Source of the DNA: Candidatus Limihabitans stercoravium
Lineage (GTDB): Bacteria; Bacillota; Clostridia; Christensenellales; CAG-314
DNA: 40,442 nucleotides
Reading direction: 5' to 3'
Assembly (NCBI GenBank): GCA_018715495.1
Contig: DVLO01000046.1
Span: forward strand, 1-40,442
Positions within the stretch are counted from its first letter, which is position 1, and the number at the start of each line of letters is the position of its first letter. Below the pieces are notes generated by a model. It was not told the origin of the DNA. It saw only the letters and a list, made by a program, of their open reading frames with translations, and did no database searches. This document shows positions 16,480 to 25,275 of this stretch, one piece after another. The translations under genes were made by a program, and so were the position numbers.

Positions 16480-16500
16480 TTTTACCTTTTAGCGGTACAA

Positions 16501-17463
16501 TCAGCGAAGATAGAAACCATCATCAGGCAATCCACCTTCAACGACCGATTGATCCCATTCAATGAGTATGTTTAAAAAGTCAGTGTACTGTTTCTTTACA
16601 TCGCTTGCCAATGTAAAGTCAAGATTACACCTGTTGATGATGTCAGCAGTAAAGTTTACCTGCAACGCACTTCCCGCACTTTGCAACAGTGATGTCAATT
16701 GATCTGTGTTGTCCAGCAAGAATTGTTTGTTAGTCTGCAATTTTTCCACCAAAGCGTCTATAAAATCAGTACCTGCAATTTCGTCACTGACCAAAGCACA
16801 TGATTGTACAAAAGTTTCGCTTCCCGTGTGTTCCTTCCACAATTGCTGAATGTCGCCTATAATTTTCAATCCACGTGCCTGTCCTTTGGTAAGTACCTGT
16901 GTAACAACAGGTTCGCCCAACAGTGCGTAACTGGCAAGTCCTTGAACAAGAGAGGGAACAATTTCCGTTCCGTTCATGTACTTTAATGCCACCTTGCCTT
17001 CTACGGGAGTATCGGATTCGACGTATTCAAGTCCGTTTGCTTCAAGCACAATCTTGAACACGTATTCCGGAATCTTGCCCTTACCGATAGAATACACCAC
17101 CTTTCCCTTGAGTTCGTTGAGGTTTTCCATCGGAACCCCCACAAGGTACAGCAAGCCAAATGAATTTGCCGACAGCAGTTTGTATCCTGCGCCCTTGTTG
17201 TACAGATCTGCAGCAGTATCACCCGGCAACAATGCAACATCCGCTTCACCGTTCAGAATATTGGGGACAATGTTGTCTTCTGTTACGACATGCACTTTTA
17301 CCTTGCCGTTGTAGAATTGTTCGTCGGCAATGAATGACGCCACAGCCAATGCGGGTGCACCGTCAGGAACGTAAATGTCTATTTCACCTTGGGCAGCAGG
17401 CTTGCAACCTGCAACCGACAGCGCAAGAATGATTACAAAAACAATACTGATAACTCTTTTCAT
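16501..17463 (-). CDS. ABC importer substrate-binding lipoprotein (NMT1/SsuA-like)
   Basis: 320 residues. A lipoprotein signal ends in LSVAGC with Cys at about residue 20, followed by a periplasmic-binding type II fold typical of NMT1/ThiY/SsuA proteins (DGAPALAVASFIADEQF; EADVALLPGDTAADLYNKGA; GLASYALLGEPVVTQVL). The hydrophobic ligand-pocket style suggests a small organic compound rather than nitrate. ATG at 17463 chosen over an ATG six codons earlier because AAGGAG stands 7 bases before it. It starts 4 bases after the TM1266 regulator stop. Confidence 0.88.
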   Translation of the reverse strand: MKRVISIVFVIILALSVAGCKPAAQGEIDIYVPDGAPALAVASFIADEQFYNGKVKVHVVTEDNIVPNILNGEADVALLPGDTAADLYNKGAGYKLLSANSFGLLYLVGVPMENLNELKGKVVYSIGKGKIPEYVFKIVLEANGLEYVESDTPVEGKVALKYMNGTEIVPSLVQGLASYALLGEPVVTQVLTKGQARGLKIIGDIQQLWKEHTGSETFVQSCALVSDEIAGTDFIDALVEKLQTNKQFLLDNTDQLTSLLQSAGSALQVNFTADIINRCNLDFTLASDVKKQYTDFLNILIEWDQSVVEGGLPDDGFYLR

Positions 17464-17467
17464 CTTT

Positions 17468-17716
17468 TTACTCCTTTGCATCGGTCAATGCACTCTTGAC
17501 CTTTATGCCTGAAATTCTACCAAGTGTACCCGTCAGTGCAGACAGTTTGTCCGTTTCGCCTCTTACAATCAACGCAATTACACTGCAATTGTGTTGTCTG
17601 TCTGGCACTCCCATACGTCCGACAATGTACTGACCGTACTTACTCAGTATCTGCTGAACAGCGGAAACTTGCAACAGGTCTTCTACCACAATTCCAACTA
17701 CTCCTATTTTTTCCAC
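17468..17716 (-). CDS. TM1266-family putative [FeFe]-hydrogenase system regulator
   Basis: 82 residues with an ACT/NikR-C-like pattern: EKIGVVGIVVEDLLQVSAVQ, then QQILSKYGQYIVGRMGVPDR, SVIALIVRGETDKLSALTGT and LGRISGIKVKSAL. This matches the TM1266 family found beside HydE/HydF/HydG genes. GTG start, because AAAGGAGG ends 6 bases before it; the open frame extends 43 codons further upstream through the leader, but family members are about 80 residues. Its SD is the 3' arm of a terminator-like hairpin. No hydrogenase gene is in the window; the operon partner is an ABC importer. Confidence 0.85.
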   Translation of the reverse strand: MEKIGVVGIVVEDLLQVSAVQQILSKYGQYIVGRMGVPDRQHNCSVIALIVRGETDKLSALTGTLGRISGIKVKSALTDAKE

Positions 17717-17744
17717 AAAAAACCTCCTTTCGTCGAAAAGGAGG
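17717..17744 (-). promoter_or_regulatory. Attenuator-like hairpin that contains the ribosome binding site
   Basis: On the minus strand CCTCCTTT pairs with AAAGGAGG (8 bp, loop of about six) and is followed by TTTTTT and the GTG start. The AAAGGAGG arm is the Shine-Dalgarno sequence of the TM1266 gene. The element can therefore act as terminator, as SD-sequestering hairpin, or both. About 110 bases of leader precede it. Confidence 0.75.
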
Positions 17745-17861
17745 GTACACTGCAACACAAAAAAAACATCACAAGTCAACAGGCAAGTAAACCCACCCGT
17801 CAAGATGTAAATAAATGACAGTATCCCTTCTCTCCGAAACAACATTGATAGAGACGTTCTT

Positions 17862-17890
17862 ATTGTAACTCAATTGTCCTACGACGTCAA
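17862..17890 (-). promoter_or_regulatory. Promoter of the TM1266-ABC importer operon
   Basis: Minus strand: TTGACG, 17 bases, TACAAT; predicted start near 17855, giving a leader of about 140 bases before the GTG. Confidence 0.75.
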
Positions 17891-17958
17891 CCAAAATACA
17901 TTACAAACAACAATTACTGTACTGCAAAATGTTTTTGGATTAAAAAAGCCTAAAACAG

Positions 17959-17987
17959 TTGCAAAAATACGCCTCTTGCTGTAAAAT
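17959..17987 (+). promoter_or_regulatory. Promoter of the upp transcript
   Basis: TTGCAA, 17 bases, TAAAAT; predicted start near 17994, a few bases before the leader-peptide ribosome site. Confidence 0.65.
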
Positions 17988-18011
17988 ACGCATAAAGCGG
18001 AGGAAATAAAG

Positions 18012-18089
18012 ATGAAAACAAACATGCTGACTGAAAACTTCAATAAATCTGTCAATCAGTTGTCTGTTTTTTGTCAACCCGTCTCTTAA
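18012..18089 (+). CDS. Leader peptide of upp (25 residues)
   Basis: A short frame with an excellent ribosome site (CGGAGGA, 17999-18005) and ATG start, encoding MKTNMLTENF followed by 15 residues ending in CQPVS. It is too short for a known function. Its TAA ends three bases before the stem of the terminator in front of upp, and the RNA over its last codons is U-rich (TTGTCTGTTTTTTGTC). This is the arrangement of UTP-sensing attenuation, where a ribosome close behind RNA polymerase blocks the terminator. Confidence 0.65.
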   Translation: MKTNMLTENFNKSVNQLSVFCQPVS

Positions 18090-18091
18090 TC

Positions 18092-18128
18092 GGTGCTTTG
18101 TCTGTTTCGGCAAAGTGCCTATTTTTTT
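18092..18128 (+). terminator. Attenuator between leader peptide and upp
   Basis: GGTGCTTTG pairs with CAAAGTGCC (9 bp, two G-U) around TCTGTTTCGG and is followed by TA and seven T. It lies 48 bases upstream of the upp start. Confidence 0.75.
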
Positions 18129-18175
18129 GTATCGGTAAAATTCCTTCGTATGCAACAAAATTCAGAGGTGAAAAA

Positions 18176-18805
18176 ATGAAAAACGTTACAATCATCAACC
18201 ATCCACTCATTTCTCACAAGGTAGCACTGATGCGTGACATCAACACAAACACCAAGCAATTCCGTGAACTGGTAGAAGAGGTAACAACGCTGATTACCTA
18301 CGAAGCATTTAAGGACTTGCCAACTGTTCCTGTTACCGTTACTACACCGCTTGAAACAACCGAACAACAGATGATTGCAGAAAATTCCATTGCAATCGTC
18401 CCCATCCTGCGTGCAGGTCTTGGAATGGTAAACGGCGTACACACATTGTTCCCAACCGCAAAGGTAGGACACATCGGAATGTACCGTGACGAAGAAACAT
18501 GCATTCCACAAGAATACTACTGCAAGTTGCCACAGGGAATTGAAAACAAGGTTGTTGTTGTACTTGACCCGATGCTTGCCACAGGCGGAAGCGCAATTGC
18601 CGCTGTTGACATGCTGAAAGCAAGAGGCGTAAAGAACATCAAGTGCATGCACATCATTGCCGCACCCGAAGGCATTGCTAAGTTGCACGAAGCACATCCC
18701 GATGTACAGATCTACTGCGCAACATGTGACAGATGTCTGAACGAACACAGCTACATTCTTCCCGGTCTTGGTGACGCTGGCGACCGCTTGTTCGGAACAA
18801 AGTAA
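18176..18805 (+). CDS. upp: Uracil phosphoribosyltransferase
   Basis: 209 residues, normal length. Converts uracil and PRPP to UMP in pyrimidine salvage. Signature motifs: NHPLISHKVALMRD at the N-terminus, VPILRAGLGMV, the PRPP loop VVVLDPMLATGGSA (Asp, Thr-Gly-Gly) and the uracil-site end DRCLNEHSYILPGLGDAGDR. ATG preceded by AGAGGTG. Preceded by a leader peptide and terminator, so probably regulated by pyrimidine level. Monocistronic, ending in a shared terminator. Confidence 0.97.
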   Translation: MKNVTIINHPLISHKVALMRDINTNTKQFRELVEEVTTLITYEAFKDLPTVPVTVTTPLETTEQQMIAENSIAIVPILRAGLGMVNGVHTLFPTAKVGHIGMYRDEETCIPQEYYCKLPQGIENKVVVVLDPMLATGGSAIAAVDMLKARGVKNIKCMHIIAAPEGIAKLHEAHPDVQIYCATCDRCLNEHSYILPGLGDAGDRLFGTK

Positions 18806-18841
18806 CATTTTTCGTACCACGTAAATAAAAACTCAAAAAAT

Positions 18842-18873
18842 AAGTGCTGTAACCTCATTGGTTACAGCACTTT
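18842..18873. terminator. Bidirectional terminator between upp and the zinc-ribbon gene
   Basis: AAGTGCTGTAACC pairs with GGTTACAGCACTT around TCATT; T-rich on both sides. Confidence 0.85.
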
Positions 18874-18875
18874 TG

Positions 18876-19583
18876 TCAATTTGGTTTGTAGACAATTCTG
18901 TTGCAATGTTCGCAGCGAATATATCCCTTGTCGTCAATATGTGAAACTGCCGATCCCGACAAGTCCATACGACAACCTCCGCACCTTGATGTACCTTCCA
19001 GAGCAACAAATACAGGATAAATGTTTTGCTGTCTGCCCTTCTTGTACACTTCCAACGTTTCAGGGTTGATCTCCTTTTCCAACTTGGCAAGTTGAGTTTT
19101 CAAGTCATCTACTACAGGCTGCGACTGTTCGATAATCTTACTGAACTTACTGTTACACTCACGGTATTGCTGCACAATCTGCGGAAGTTTTACCTTGACG
19201 ATATCAGCATATTCGGCAAAGATTTTTTCTGCTGTGGACTGTACGTCACGAAGATCCTTTTCAATTGATTGCAATGCGTCAAGTTGAGTTGCAATCTTTT
19301 TGCGAAGGTAATTCAGTTCGTCTGTATCCTGAATATCTTCGGCAAGTTTGGAATACTCATCAATGTGCTTCACAACGTCATCGTACTTCTTGTGCAATGT
19401 TGCAAGCTGATTGTTGAGGTCTGCTGCCTTGCCGTCAAGCTGAGCCACTGTTTCTTCTGCCTGCTGACGCAACGCATTGAGCTTCTTGCCCTTCAGACGG
19501 AATTCATTTTTTTCCAGATCATTTTTCAATTTTCTCATCTGTCCGTCCAGTTCCTGATATTTCAGCATTTCTGTTTGTAACAT
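18876..19583 (-). CDS. Coiled-coil protein with C4 zinc ribbon (DUF164 / zf-RING_7)
   Basis: 235 residues: a long antiparallel coiled coil (residues about 1-175, with heptads rich in L, K, E, Q) and a C-terminal C4 ribbon CGGC...CEHC. Known members bind nucleic acid or act in ribosome-related processes; the precise job is unsettled. In Clostridia it usually follows a Nif3-family gene after trmK; here it overlaps trmK directly by 22 bases. Last gene of the dnaG operon. Confidence 0.9.
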   Translation of the reverse strand: MLQTEMLKYQELDGQMRKLKNDLEKNEFRLKGKKLNALRQQAEETVAQLDGKAADLNNQLATLHKKYDDVVKHIDEYSKLAEDIQDTDELNYLRKKIATQLDALQSIEKDLRDVQSTAEKIFAEYADIVKVKLPQIVQQYRECNSKFSKIIEQSQPVVDDLKTQLAKLEKEINPETLEVYKKGRQQNIYPVFVALEGTSRCGGCRMDLSGSAVSHIDDKGYIRCEHCNRIVYKPN

Positions 19584-20224
19584 TGTGTATTCTCCTTTAC
19601 TGTATTTAAGGTTTCACGCAAATGCCGCAATTTATTTGCGACATCGCTGTTGGTTGTTGAATTTGCAATTTGCTGATACTTGTTTGCCTCCATTTCAAGG
19701 TAATCTAAAAAATCCTGTTGTGGATTACTGATATTTGTCTTACCGAAGAGGATTTCATCTTCCGAAAGAGTGTCTTGTCCACGTCGTGCTACAATGAGAT
19801 TGTAAAACTTGCCGTCCTTGAACATACGGTCACTTACAATAAAGTAACAGGACTGCAGGTATCTGCGAAGTTCATCGACATTCTTCATTGGTTGCAGAAC
19901 AAGCACCTCTGGAAGTCGCTGTGCGCCCTTTAAGACCGAAATAGTTTCCATACCGCCCATTCCGGCAATTACCGCAACATCCGCAACGCAGTCGCCAAGA
20001 CCGTCACGACACACAAAGGTGCACCTGTCAGAAACGTTCATTTGTGCACAAAACTGTACCGCCTTGTCAAGGCTGGGTCTTGAAATGTCAATAAACACTA
20101 CTCTTTCTGCCTTGCCTTCAAGCAGTGCTGTTGTGCCTATGTATCCGTGATCACATCCCACATCTGCAAGCACATTGCATTGGGGAATGCAATCTGTAAT
20201 TTTACGCAATCTTTCTGACAACAT
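19562..20224 (-). CDS. trmK: tRNA (adenine22-N1)-methyltransferase
   Basis: 220 residues from ATG 20224. Class I methyltransferase: motif I LADVGCDHGYIGTTALL, acidic loop VVFIDISRPSLDKA, then VAVIAGMGGMETISVL and LVLQPMKNVDELRRYL typical of TrmK. Methylates N1 of A22 in tRNAs using S-adenosylmethionine. The ATG lies one base after the rpoD stop (TGA-T-ATG); a TTG three codons earlier, with GAGAG six bases before it, is an alternative start that would overlap rpoD. The conserved position downstream of rpoD supports the call. Confidence 0.92.
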   Translation of the reverse strand: MLSERLRKITDCIPQCNVLADVGCDHGYIGTTALLEGKAERVVFIDISRPSLDKAVQFCAQMNVSDRCTFVCRDGLGDCVADVAVIAGMGGMETISVLKGAQRLPEVLVLQPMKNVDELRRYLQSCYFIVSDRMFKDGKFYNLIVARRGQDTLSEDEILFGKTNISNPQQDFLDYLEMEANKYQQIANSTTNSDVANKLRHLRETLNTVKENTQCYKQKC

Positions 20225-20225
20225 A

Positions 20226-21272
20226 TCAGTCAAGGTAATCTCTCAACTTCTTGGACTTGCTTGGGTTACGCAACTTACGCAATGCCTTGGCTTCAATCTG
20301 TCTGATACGTTCACGGGTGACGTTGAATTCCTTACCAACTTCTTCCAGTGTACGTTGTCTGCCATCGTTCAAGCCGTAACGCAGACGTATTACCTGTTCT
20401 TCACGTGGTGACAACTTGTGAAGTGCGGAAATCAACTGTTCACGCAACATTGTCTGTGCTGCCATGTCGCTGGGAGCGATTGTCTTGTTGTCTTCAATGA
20501 AATCCATCAGGTGACTGTCTTCTTCTTCGCCGATGGGCGTTTCAAGACTTACAGGATCCTGGGCAATCTTCTGGATTTCAATTACTTTTTCAGTGGAAAT
20601 TCCCATGTAATGAGCAATTTCTTCCGGCGTAGGTTCACGTCCGAATTCCTGCAACAACGCTCTTTGTGCCCTTACCTGGCGGTTGATTGTTTCCACCATG
20701 TGCACGGGGATACGGATTGTACGTGCCTGGTCGGCAATTGCACGGGTAATTGCCTGACGAATCCACCATGTCGCATAAGTTGAAAACTTGAATCCCTTGG
20801 TGTGGTCAAACTTTTCAACAGCCTTCATCAAGCCCAGGTTACCTTCTTGAATAAGATCAAGGAACAACATACCACGTCCGACGTATCTCTTAGCAATGGA
20901 AACAACCAGTCTCAAGTTGGCTTCGCTCAGTCTCTTCTTGGCTTCTTCGTCCCCTTCAAGCATACGACGTGCAAGTTCCGCTTCTTCGTCAGGTGACAAA
21001 AGAGGTACTTTACCGATGTCTTTGAGGTACATCTTGACGGGGTCGTCAATTGCAACGTCCGCCACTGCACGGTAAAGATCGTTTGCACGGCTCAATGAGT
21101 CGACAATGGTAATACCGTTGGCTTCCAGTGCCTTGTAGACTTCAGCATTTTCTTCGGGAGTGAGATCCGCCTTTTCCAGCTTGGCTTCTACTTCCTCAAA
21201 TGCAAGCGTGTTAGTGTTGAGTTTCTTGAAATCCGCTACTGTCTGTTGAAGAAACTTTTCAAATGATTCCAT
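20226..21272 (-). CDS. rpoD: Primary sigma factor (SigA/RpoD)
   Basis: 348 residues. Short acidic N-terminus in place of full region 1.1, region 1.2 at [18 protein letters not shown], region 2 with [20 protein letters not shown] and [20 protein letters not shown] (-10 recognition), region 3 from IRIPVHMVE, and region 4.2 [20 protein letters not shown] (-35 recognition). Directs RNA polymerase to the TTGACA/TATAAT promoters seen throughout the window. ATG with AAGGAG; 17 bases after dnaG. Confidence 0.97.
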   Translation of the reverse strand: MESFEKFLQQTVADFKKLNTNTLAFEEVEAKLEKADLTPEENAEVYKALEANGITIVDSLSRANDLYRAVADVAIDDPVKMYLKDIGKVPLLSPDEEAELARRMLEGDEEAKKRLSEANLRLVVSIAKRYVGRGMLFLDLIQEGNLGLMKAVEKFDHTKGFKFSTYATWWIRQAITRAIADQARTIRIPVHMVETINRQVRAQRALLQEFGREPTPEEIAHYMGISTEKVIEIQKIAQDPVSLETPIGEEEDSHLMDFIEDNKTIAPSDMAAQTMLREQLISALHKLSPREEQVIRLRYGLNDGRQRTLEEVGKEFNVTRERIRQIEAKALRKLRNPSKSKKLRDYLD

Positions 21273-21289
21273 TTCAATTCTCCTTGATT

Positions 21290-23041
21290 TTATCCGTTTA
21301 TCTGTGAGTTAATTTGTTGAATTTCCTGCATTATTTGGTCAAGTTTGTCGCTTTCTGCAGTTTTCAGCTGTTCCATCAGCTGCCTGCGACGCTCTTTTAA
21401 CTGATGCTCTTTTACAAGCGACATACATTCTTCGAAATACAACTTGTCTTTTTCGTAATTTTCCTTAGTAAATTCGTAGTCAAGCACACTGCTGTACTGC
21501 TGTGGCGTTGCATCGGGACACACAGTATAAACCATGTCCGCTGAAGCGTCCTTACCGTCCAGTTCTTCAATATATGAGAAAATCTTACTCAAGAATGCGT
21601 CGTCGCACTGCGGTACCTTAGCTGATCTTGCATAAGGTTGATTGCACAACATACAACTTGCCACAAACTGTAACGCCTTGATAACTGTGTCTACAGGCTG
21701 ACTTACTTCAATCTGCTGTCCGTTAGAATGTTGTACCATCTTGGACTTTAAATACTCTTCGGAAAATCCGCTCTTGTTAGACACAATCTTGACATACTGC
21801 TGTTGCTGAGAGTCTTCCATTTCCGACAACACTTCGATTGCGCCCTTGACATACCTTGTAATTGCGTCGTTGCGCCTTGCCTGATTACTGTCATTAATGG
21901 GGAACTGTTGTTCAAGCAACTTCAATTTGTAATCCGCAAGGGGCAAAGCCTGTTCCATGAGTTGGCCAAAAGCCTCTTTGCCGTACTTGCCTATGTATTC
22001 GTCGGGATCCAATTTGTCGGGAATGCTCATGACCTTTACATCAAGACCTTCCTTTGCCAATATATCAAGACCTCTGACTGTAGCCTTTTGTCCTGCTGCG
22101 TCTCCGTCGTAACAGATGTACGCCTTGTCGGTAAGTCTGCTGAAAAGTTTGGCTTGTTGTTCGGTAAGACTTGTACCCATGCTTGCAACGACATTGGTGA
22201 ATCCTGCCTGCCACATTGCAAGCACATCCATGTAGCCTTCTACCATTACAAGGTAAGGCAAACCACTGTTCTGCTTGACCTTTTTAGCGTTGTTGATGGC
22301 AAAAAGATTGTTCTTCTTCAGGAAAACTTCGGTATCGGAAGTATTCTTGTACTTGCCCATCAATGGTTTAGCCTCTAACGACCTGCCGCCAAAAGCAATT
22401 ACCTGATTGTTGATGTTAAATATAGGAACAATGAGTCGTCCTGCAAGTGCGTCAAAAATTCCGTTACCGTTTTGCCTTTTCTGCACTACTCCTGCACCTA
22501 TCATTTCGTTTTCGGAAAATCCTTTCTTTGAAAGATGATGCGGCAACGAATCGTAATCGGGGGAAAATCCCACTCCAAACGTCTTTAACGTTTCAACGGA
22601 AAAGCCCCTGTTTTCCATGTACTTACGTGCATCCTTGCCCACGTCCATGTAAAACATTCGCCAATAGAACACCGCCGTTTCACGCAAGACCGAAAGCAAC
22701 CTGTCACGACGTTTCTTTTTTTCTTCGCTGTGGTCATCCGTGCGCAGTTTTTCAGGCATTTTAAGACCCGCTCTCTTAGCAAGTATTTCCAGCGCTTCCA
22801 TGAAAGAACAGGATTCGTACTTCTGCACAAACCCTATTACGTCACCAGCTTCACCGCAACCGAAACATTTGAAAATCTGTTTACTGCGGTTGACATTGAA
22901 ACTTGGTGTTCGTTCACCGTGAAATGGACAGCGTGCAACAAAATTAGACCCTGCATGACGTAATTCCAGGCTACTGCCTATCACGTCAACAATGTCATTT
23001 GCACGTTTCACTTGATTGATAAAATCCGTCATGTCTTGCAT
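21290..23041 (-). CDS. dnaG: DNA primase
   Basis: 583 residues. Zinc-binding CHC2 domain with C38, H41, C59, C62 ([20 protein letters not shown]), the catalytic RNA polymerase core, the TOPRIM domain ([30 protein letters not shown]) and a C-terminal helicase-binding region rich in Q/K/E. Makes RNA primers at the replication fork. First gene of the dnaG-rpoD-trmK-zinc-ribbon operon; ATG with AGGAGAT 7 bases upstream. Its promoter in 23042-23180 is not clear to me. Confidence 0.97.
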   Translation of the reverse strand: MQDMTDFINQVKRANDIVDVIGSSLELRHAGSNFVARCPFHGERTPSFNVNRSKQIFKCFGCGEAGDVIGFVQKYESCSFMEALEILAKRAGLKMPEKLRTDDHSEEKKKRRDRLLSVLRETAVFYWRMFYMDVGKDARKYMENRGFSVETLKTFGVGFSPDYDSLPHHLSKKGFSENEMIGAGVVQKRQNGNGIFDALAGRLIVPIFNINNQVIAFGGRSLEAKPLMGKYKNTSDTEVFLKKNNLFAINNAKKVKQNSGLPYLVMVEGYMDVLAMWQAGFTNVVASMGTSLTEQQAKLFSRLTDKAYICYDGDAAGQKATVRGLDILAKEGLDVKVMSIPDKLDPDEYIGKYGKEAFGQLMEQALPLADYKLKLLEQQFPINDSNQARRNDAITRYVKGAIEVLSEMEDSQQQQYVKIVSNKSGFSEEYLKSKMVQHSNGQQIEVSQPVDTVIKALQFVASCMLCNQPYARSAKVPQCDDAFLSKIFSYIEELDGKDASADMVYTVCPDATPQQYSSVLDYEFTKENYEKDKLYFEECMSLVKEHQLKERRRQLMEQLKTAESDKLDQIMQEIQQINSQING

Positions 23042-23183
23042 TTGCGATATCTCCTAATATAAATTTCACAATATGCTGTGTTTTTCCCCTAAAAAAATCA
23101 CATTTTTTTACATTTTACAAAAGTTTTTCTCACAAACATTTCGCAATACAACAAATTTCAACGTTGGACTAAAACAGAAATAA

Positions 23184-23219
23184 AAATCGGGTTGCTGCAA
23201 AATGCAGCAACTCCGATTG
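23184..23219 (-). terminator. Terminator of the two-component operon
   Basis: GTTGCTGC pairs with GCAGCAAC around AAAAT, extended by ATCGG/TCCGAT, followed by T-rich sequence on the minus strand. Confidence 0.75.
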
Positions 23220-23224
23220 TTCAG

Positions 23225-24418
23225 TTAAAATTCAATGGCGATGATCATTTCACCGTAAATGTGGCAATCAACATCAATTTTCCACTTGTGTTTTTCCGAA
23301 AGTGCCTTGACTATTGAAAGTCCAAGACCGCTTCCGCCCGTCTTACGGTTTCTGCTGTTGTCTCCACGATAGAAACGTTCGAAAATCTTGAATCTGTCGG
23401 CGTAATCAATGAGGCATCCGGTATTACGCACAGTAAGTTTGGGATGACTGCCTTCAAGTTTTACAAGAATGTTACCACCGTCGTTACAGTATTTGACGGC
23501 ATTGTCCACCAGTAGATAACACAGTTTAGACACGTCAGCTTCAATTCCGGTGTACTGTATGTCGGGTTGAATTTCCACATCAAATTTCTTGTGCTGTTCG
23601 AAAGCGATTGCTTCGAAGGACAATGCGCTGTTGCTGATTGTCTTGGAAATGTTGAATTTCTTGGGTACTTCGGTAACGTTTTTCGAAGATTCGTCAAGGT
23701 GAGCAAGTTTAAGCATGTCGCCGATAAGGACGTTCATACGTGTTGCCTGATCTTCAATGTTTCCCACCCAATTGTTGTCGATGTTCTCACTCTTCAACAC
23801 TGCAATGTTAGCGTTGATGATTGTAAGAGGCGTCTTTAATTCATGAGACGCATCGGAAATAAACTTGCGTTGTTGTTCAAGAGCTACCTTTACAGGACGA
23901 ACCATCCAGTAGGACAGTGCCCAAATAATCAGGAACAAAACAAAGAAACTTCCGACAGTAACAACTATTACAGTAGTCGTCATGTCACGCAACATATTGT
24001 TTTCCAGTGTTCTGTCGATGCCTGCAAGATGGTAACTGCGACCGTCATTGTAAACCATCAATTCCACTTCGTCCACCCCTACTCTGGTGTAGCTGTCCTT
24101 CTTCAGGTCCAGTTGATTGATTATGATCAGGTAACGCTGGATGTCCTCATCAGTAAACGTGCCTTTTTCATCACTGCTTACGAGTTCGGTGCTGCCTATA
24201 TCACAACTCATTGTAAAGGAACGGTAATCGTCAAATTCGTCTTCTTCGTAACTTGCATTGTCACGAAGGGCATTTACCTTCTTTACCAACAATGTTGCAA
24301 CCGACTGTTCGTTTGCGTTGTAGTTGGCTACAATGATCACCGTTGCCAACGCACACAGAAAACATGTGATGATGGTCATTGTTACGCTTATAATTTTTAT
24401 TCGGGTAGTTCTAATCAC
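23225..24418 (-). CDS. Sensor histidine kinase (PhoR/BaeS-like)
   Basis: 397 residues. Two membrane helices (about 7-31 and 148-170) bracket an extracytoplasmic sensor domain of about 115 residues; the H-box is FISDASHELKTPLTIINANI with His near 182, the N-box LLVDNAVKYCNDGG, then GSGLGLSIVK for G1/G2. No clear HAMP domain. I chose GTG at 24418, which overlaps the response regulator stop (GTGATTAG) and has GGAGAG six bases before it; the frame is open for ten more codons upstream. Phosphorylates the adjacent regulator; signal unknown. Confidence 0.9.
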   Translation of the reverse strand: MIRTTRIKIISVTMTIITCFLCALATVIIVANYNANEQSVATLLVKKVNALRDNASYEEDEFDDYRSFTMSCDIGSTELVSSDEKGTFTDEDIQRYLIIINQLDLKKDSYTRVGVDEVELMVYNDGRSYHLAGIDRTLENNMLRDMTTTVIVVTVGSFFVLFLIIWALSYWMVRPVKVALEQQRKFISDASHELKTPLTIINANIAVLKSENIDNNWVGNIEDQATRMNVLIGDMLKLAHLDESSKNVTEVPKKFNISKTISNSALSFEAIAFEQHKKFDVEIQPDIQYTGIEADVSKLCYLLVDNAVKYCNDGGNILVKLEGSHPKLTVRNTGCLIDYADRFKIFERFYRGDNSRNRKTGGSGLGLSIVKALSEKHKWKIDVDCHIYGEMIIAIEF

Positions 24419-25088
24419 TGATGCTCTCCAAACGATAGCCTGTACCACGTACAGACTTGATAGTCACTGATGAATTTAAAGAAGTCAACTTCTTGCGGAT
24501 AAATGAAATGTAAACTTCAACGTTGTTGTATTCCACATCACTGTCGAAGCCCCAAATCTTTTCGATGATCTGTTCCTTGGACTGAATGACAAGGGAATTG
24601 CGCATGAGCATTTCCAATATCTGAAATTCCTTGGCACCTAAAGCCGAACTGCTGTTACCGACGGAAATCTTGTGCGAATCGCAATCCAGCACAAGGTCGC
24701 CGAATGTGAGGCAATTTCCGACGTACTCACCCTTACGTCTTGTTACCGCCTTGATACGTGCAAGCAGTTCGTTGCTGTCGAAAGGCTTGGTGATGTAGTC
24801 GTCGGCACCTACGTTCAATCCGCTGATAATGTCAGCGACATCGCTTTTCGCCGTCAGCATGATTACAGGTGTAGACACACCGTTGTCACGAAGTTTCTTC
24901 AACACAGTGATACCATCCATTACAGGAAGCATCCAGTCAAGAAGAATTACATCGTACAGTCCTGTGCGTGCATACTCATAGGCTTCCTCACCGTCATAGG
25001 CACAGTCGCAGGTTATCTTGTTCTTTTTTAAGATAAACGCCAGTGCATCTACCAGCTGACGCTCATCATCTACAATCAAAACTTTCAT
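24411..25088 (-). CDS. OmpR/PhoB-family response regulator
   Basis: 225 residues. Receiver domain with the acidic pair in VDDE (D7, D8), phosphorylated Asp51 in LLDWMLPVMDG, and the conserved Thr/Lys (MLTAKSD; TKPFDSNEL). C-terminal winged helix with LEMLMRNSLVIQSKEQIIEK and SVRGTGYRLE. First gene of the pair, ATG with GAGGACGG. AT-rich repeated sequence upstream could hold autoregulatory sites. Confidence 0.95.
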   Translation of the reverse strand: MKVLIVDDERQLVDALAFILKKNKITCDCAYDGEEAYEYARTGLYDVILLDWMLPVMDGITVLKKLRDNGVSTPVIMLTAKSDVADIISGLNVGADDYITKPFDSNELLARIKAVTRRKGEYVGNCLTFGDLVLDCDSHKISVGNSSSALGAKEFQILEMLMRNSLVIQSKEQIIEKIWGFDSDVEYNNVEVYISFIRKKLTSLNSSVTIKSVRGTGYRLESISD

Positions 25089-25103
25089 AAACCGTCCTCT
25101 GTA

Positions 25104-25132
25104 ATTTTACAGTAATGATTTTGTACATTCAA
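25104..25132 (-). promoter_or_regulatory. Promoter of the two-component operon
   Basis: Minus strand: TTGAAT, 17 bases, TAAAAT, 15 bases before the ATG. Confidence 0.6.
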
Positions 25133-25275
25133 TATACAACATTGCAGTTGAAATTTTCTTAAAAATTTTTTCAACTATTCAATATTTTTTTAAGTATTTT
25201 TTGTTAACCTGTAACCAGGTTGATGACAGACCAACCTTTTTCATACCATAGTTGGTATATATACTCCCTTCTTTG

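Noticed and set aside
15044..17463. Thiamine-precursor (ThiXYZ) importer
   Set aside because: The transporter type is compatible, but the leader lacks the TPP riboswitch motifs (CTGAGA and the conserved 3' block) and no thi genes are nearby.
17717..17845. Upstream 43-codon hydrophobic extension of the TM1266 frame as a signal peptide
   Set aside because: The family is about 80 residues without a signal; the strong SD sits at the inner GTG, and the extension runs through the leader hairpin.
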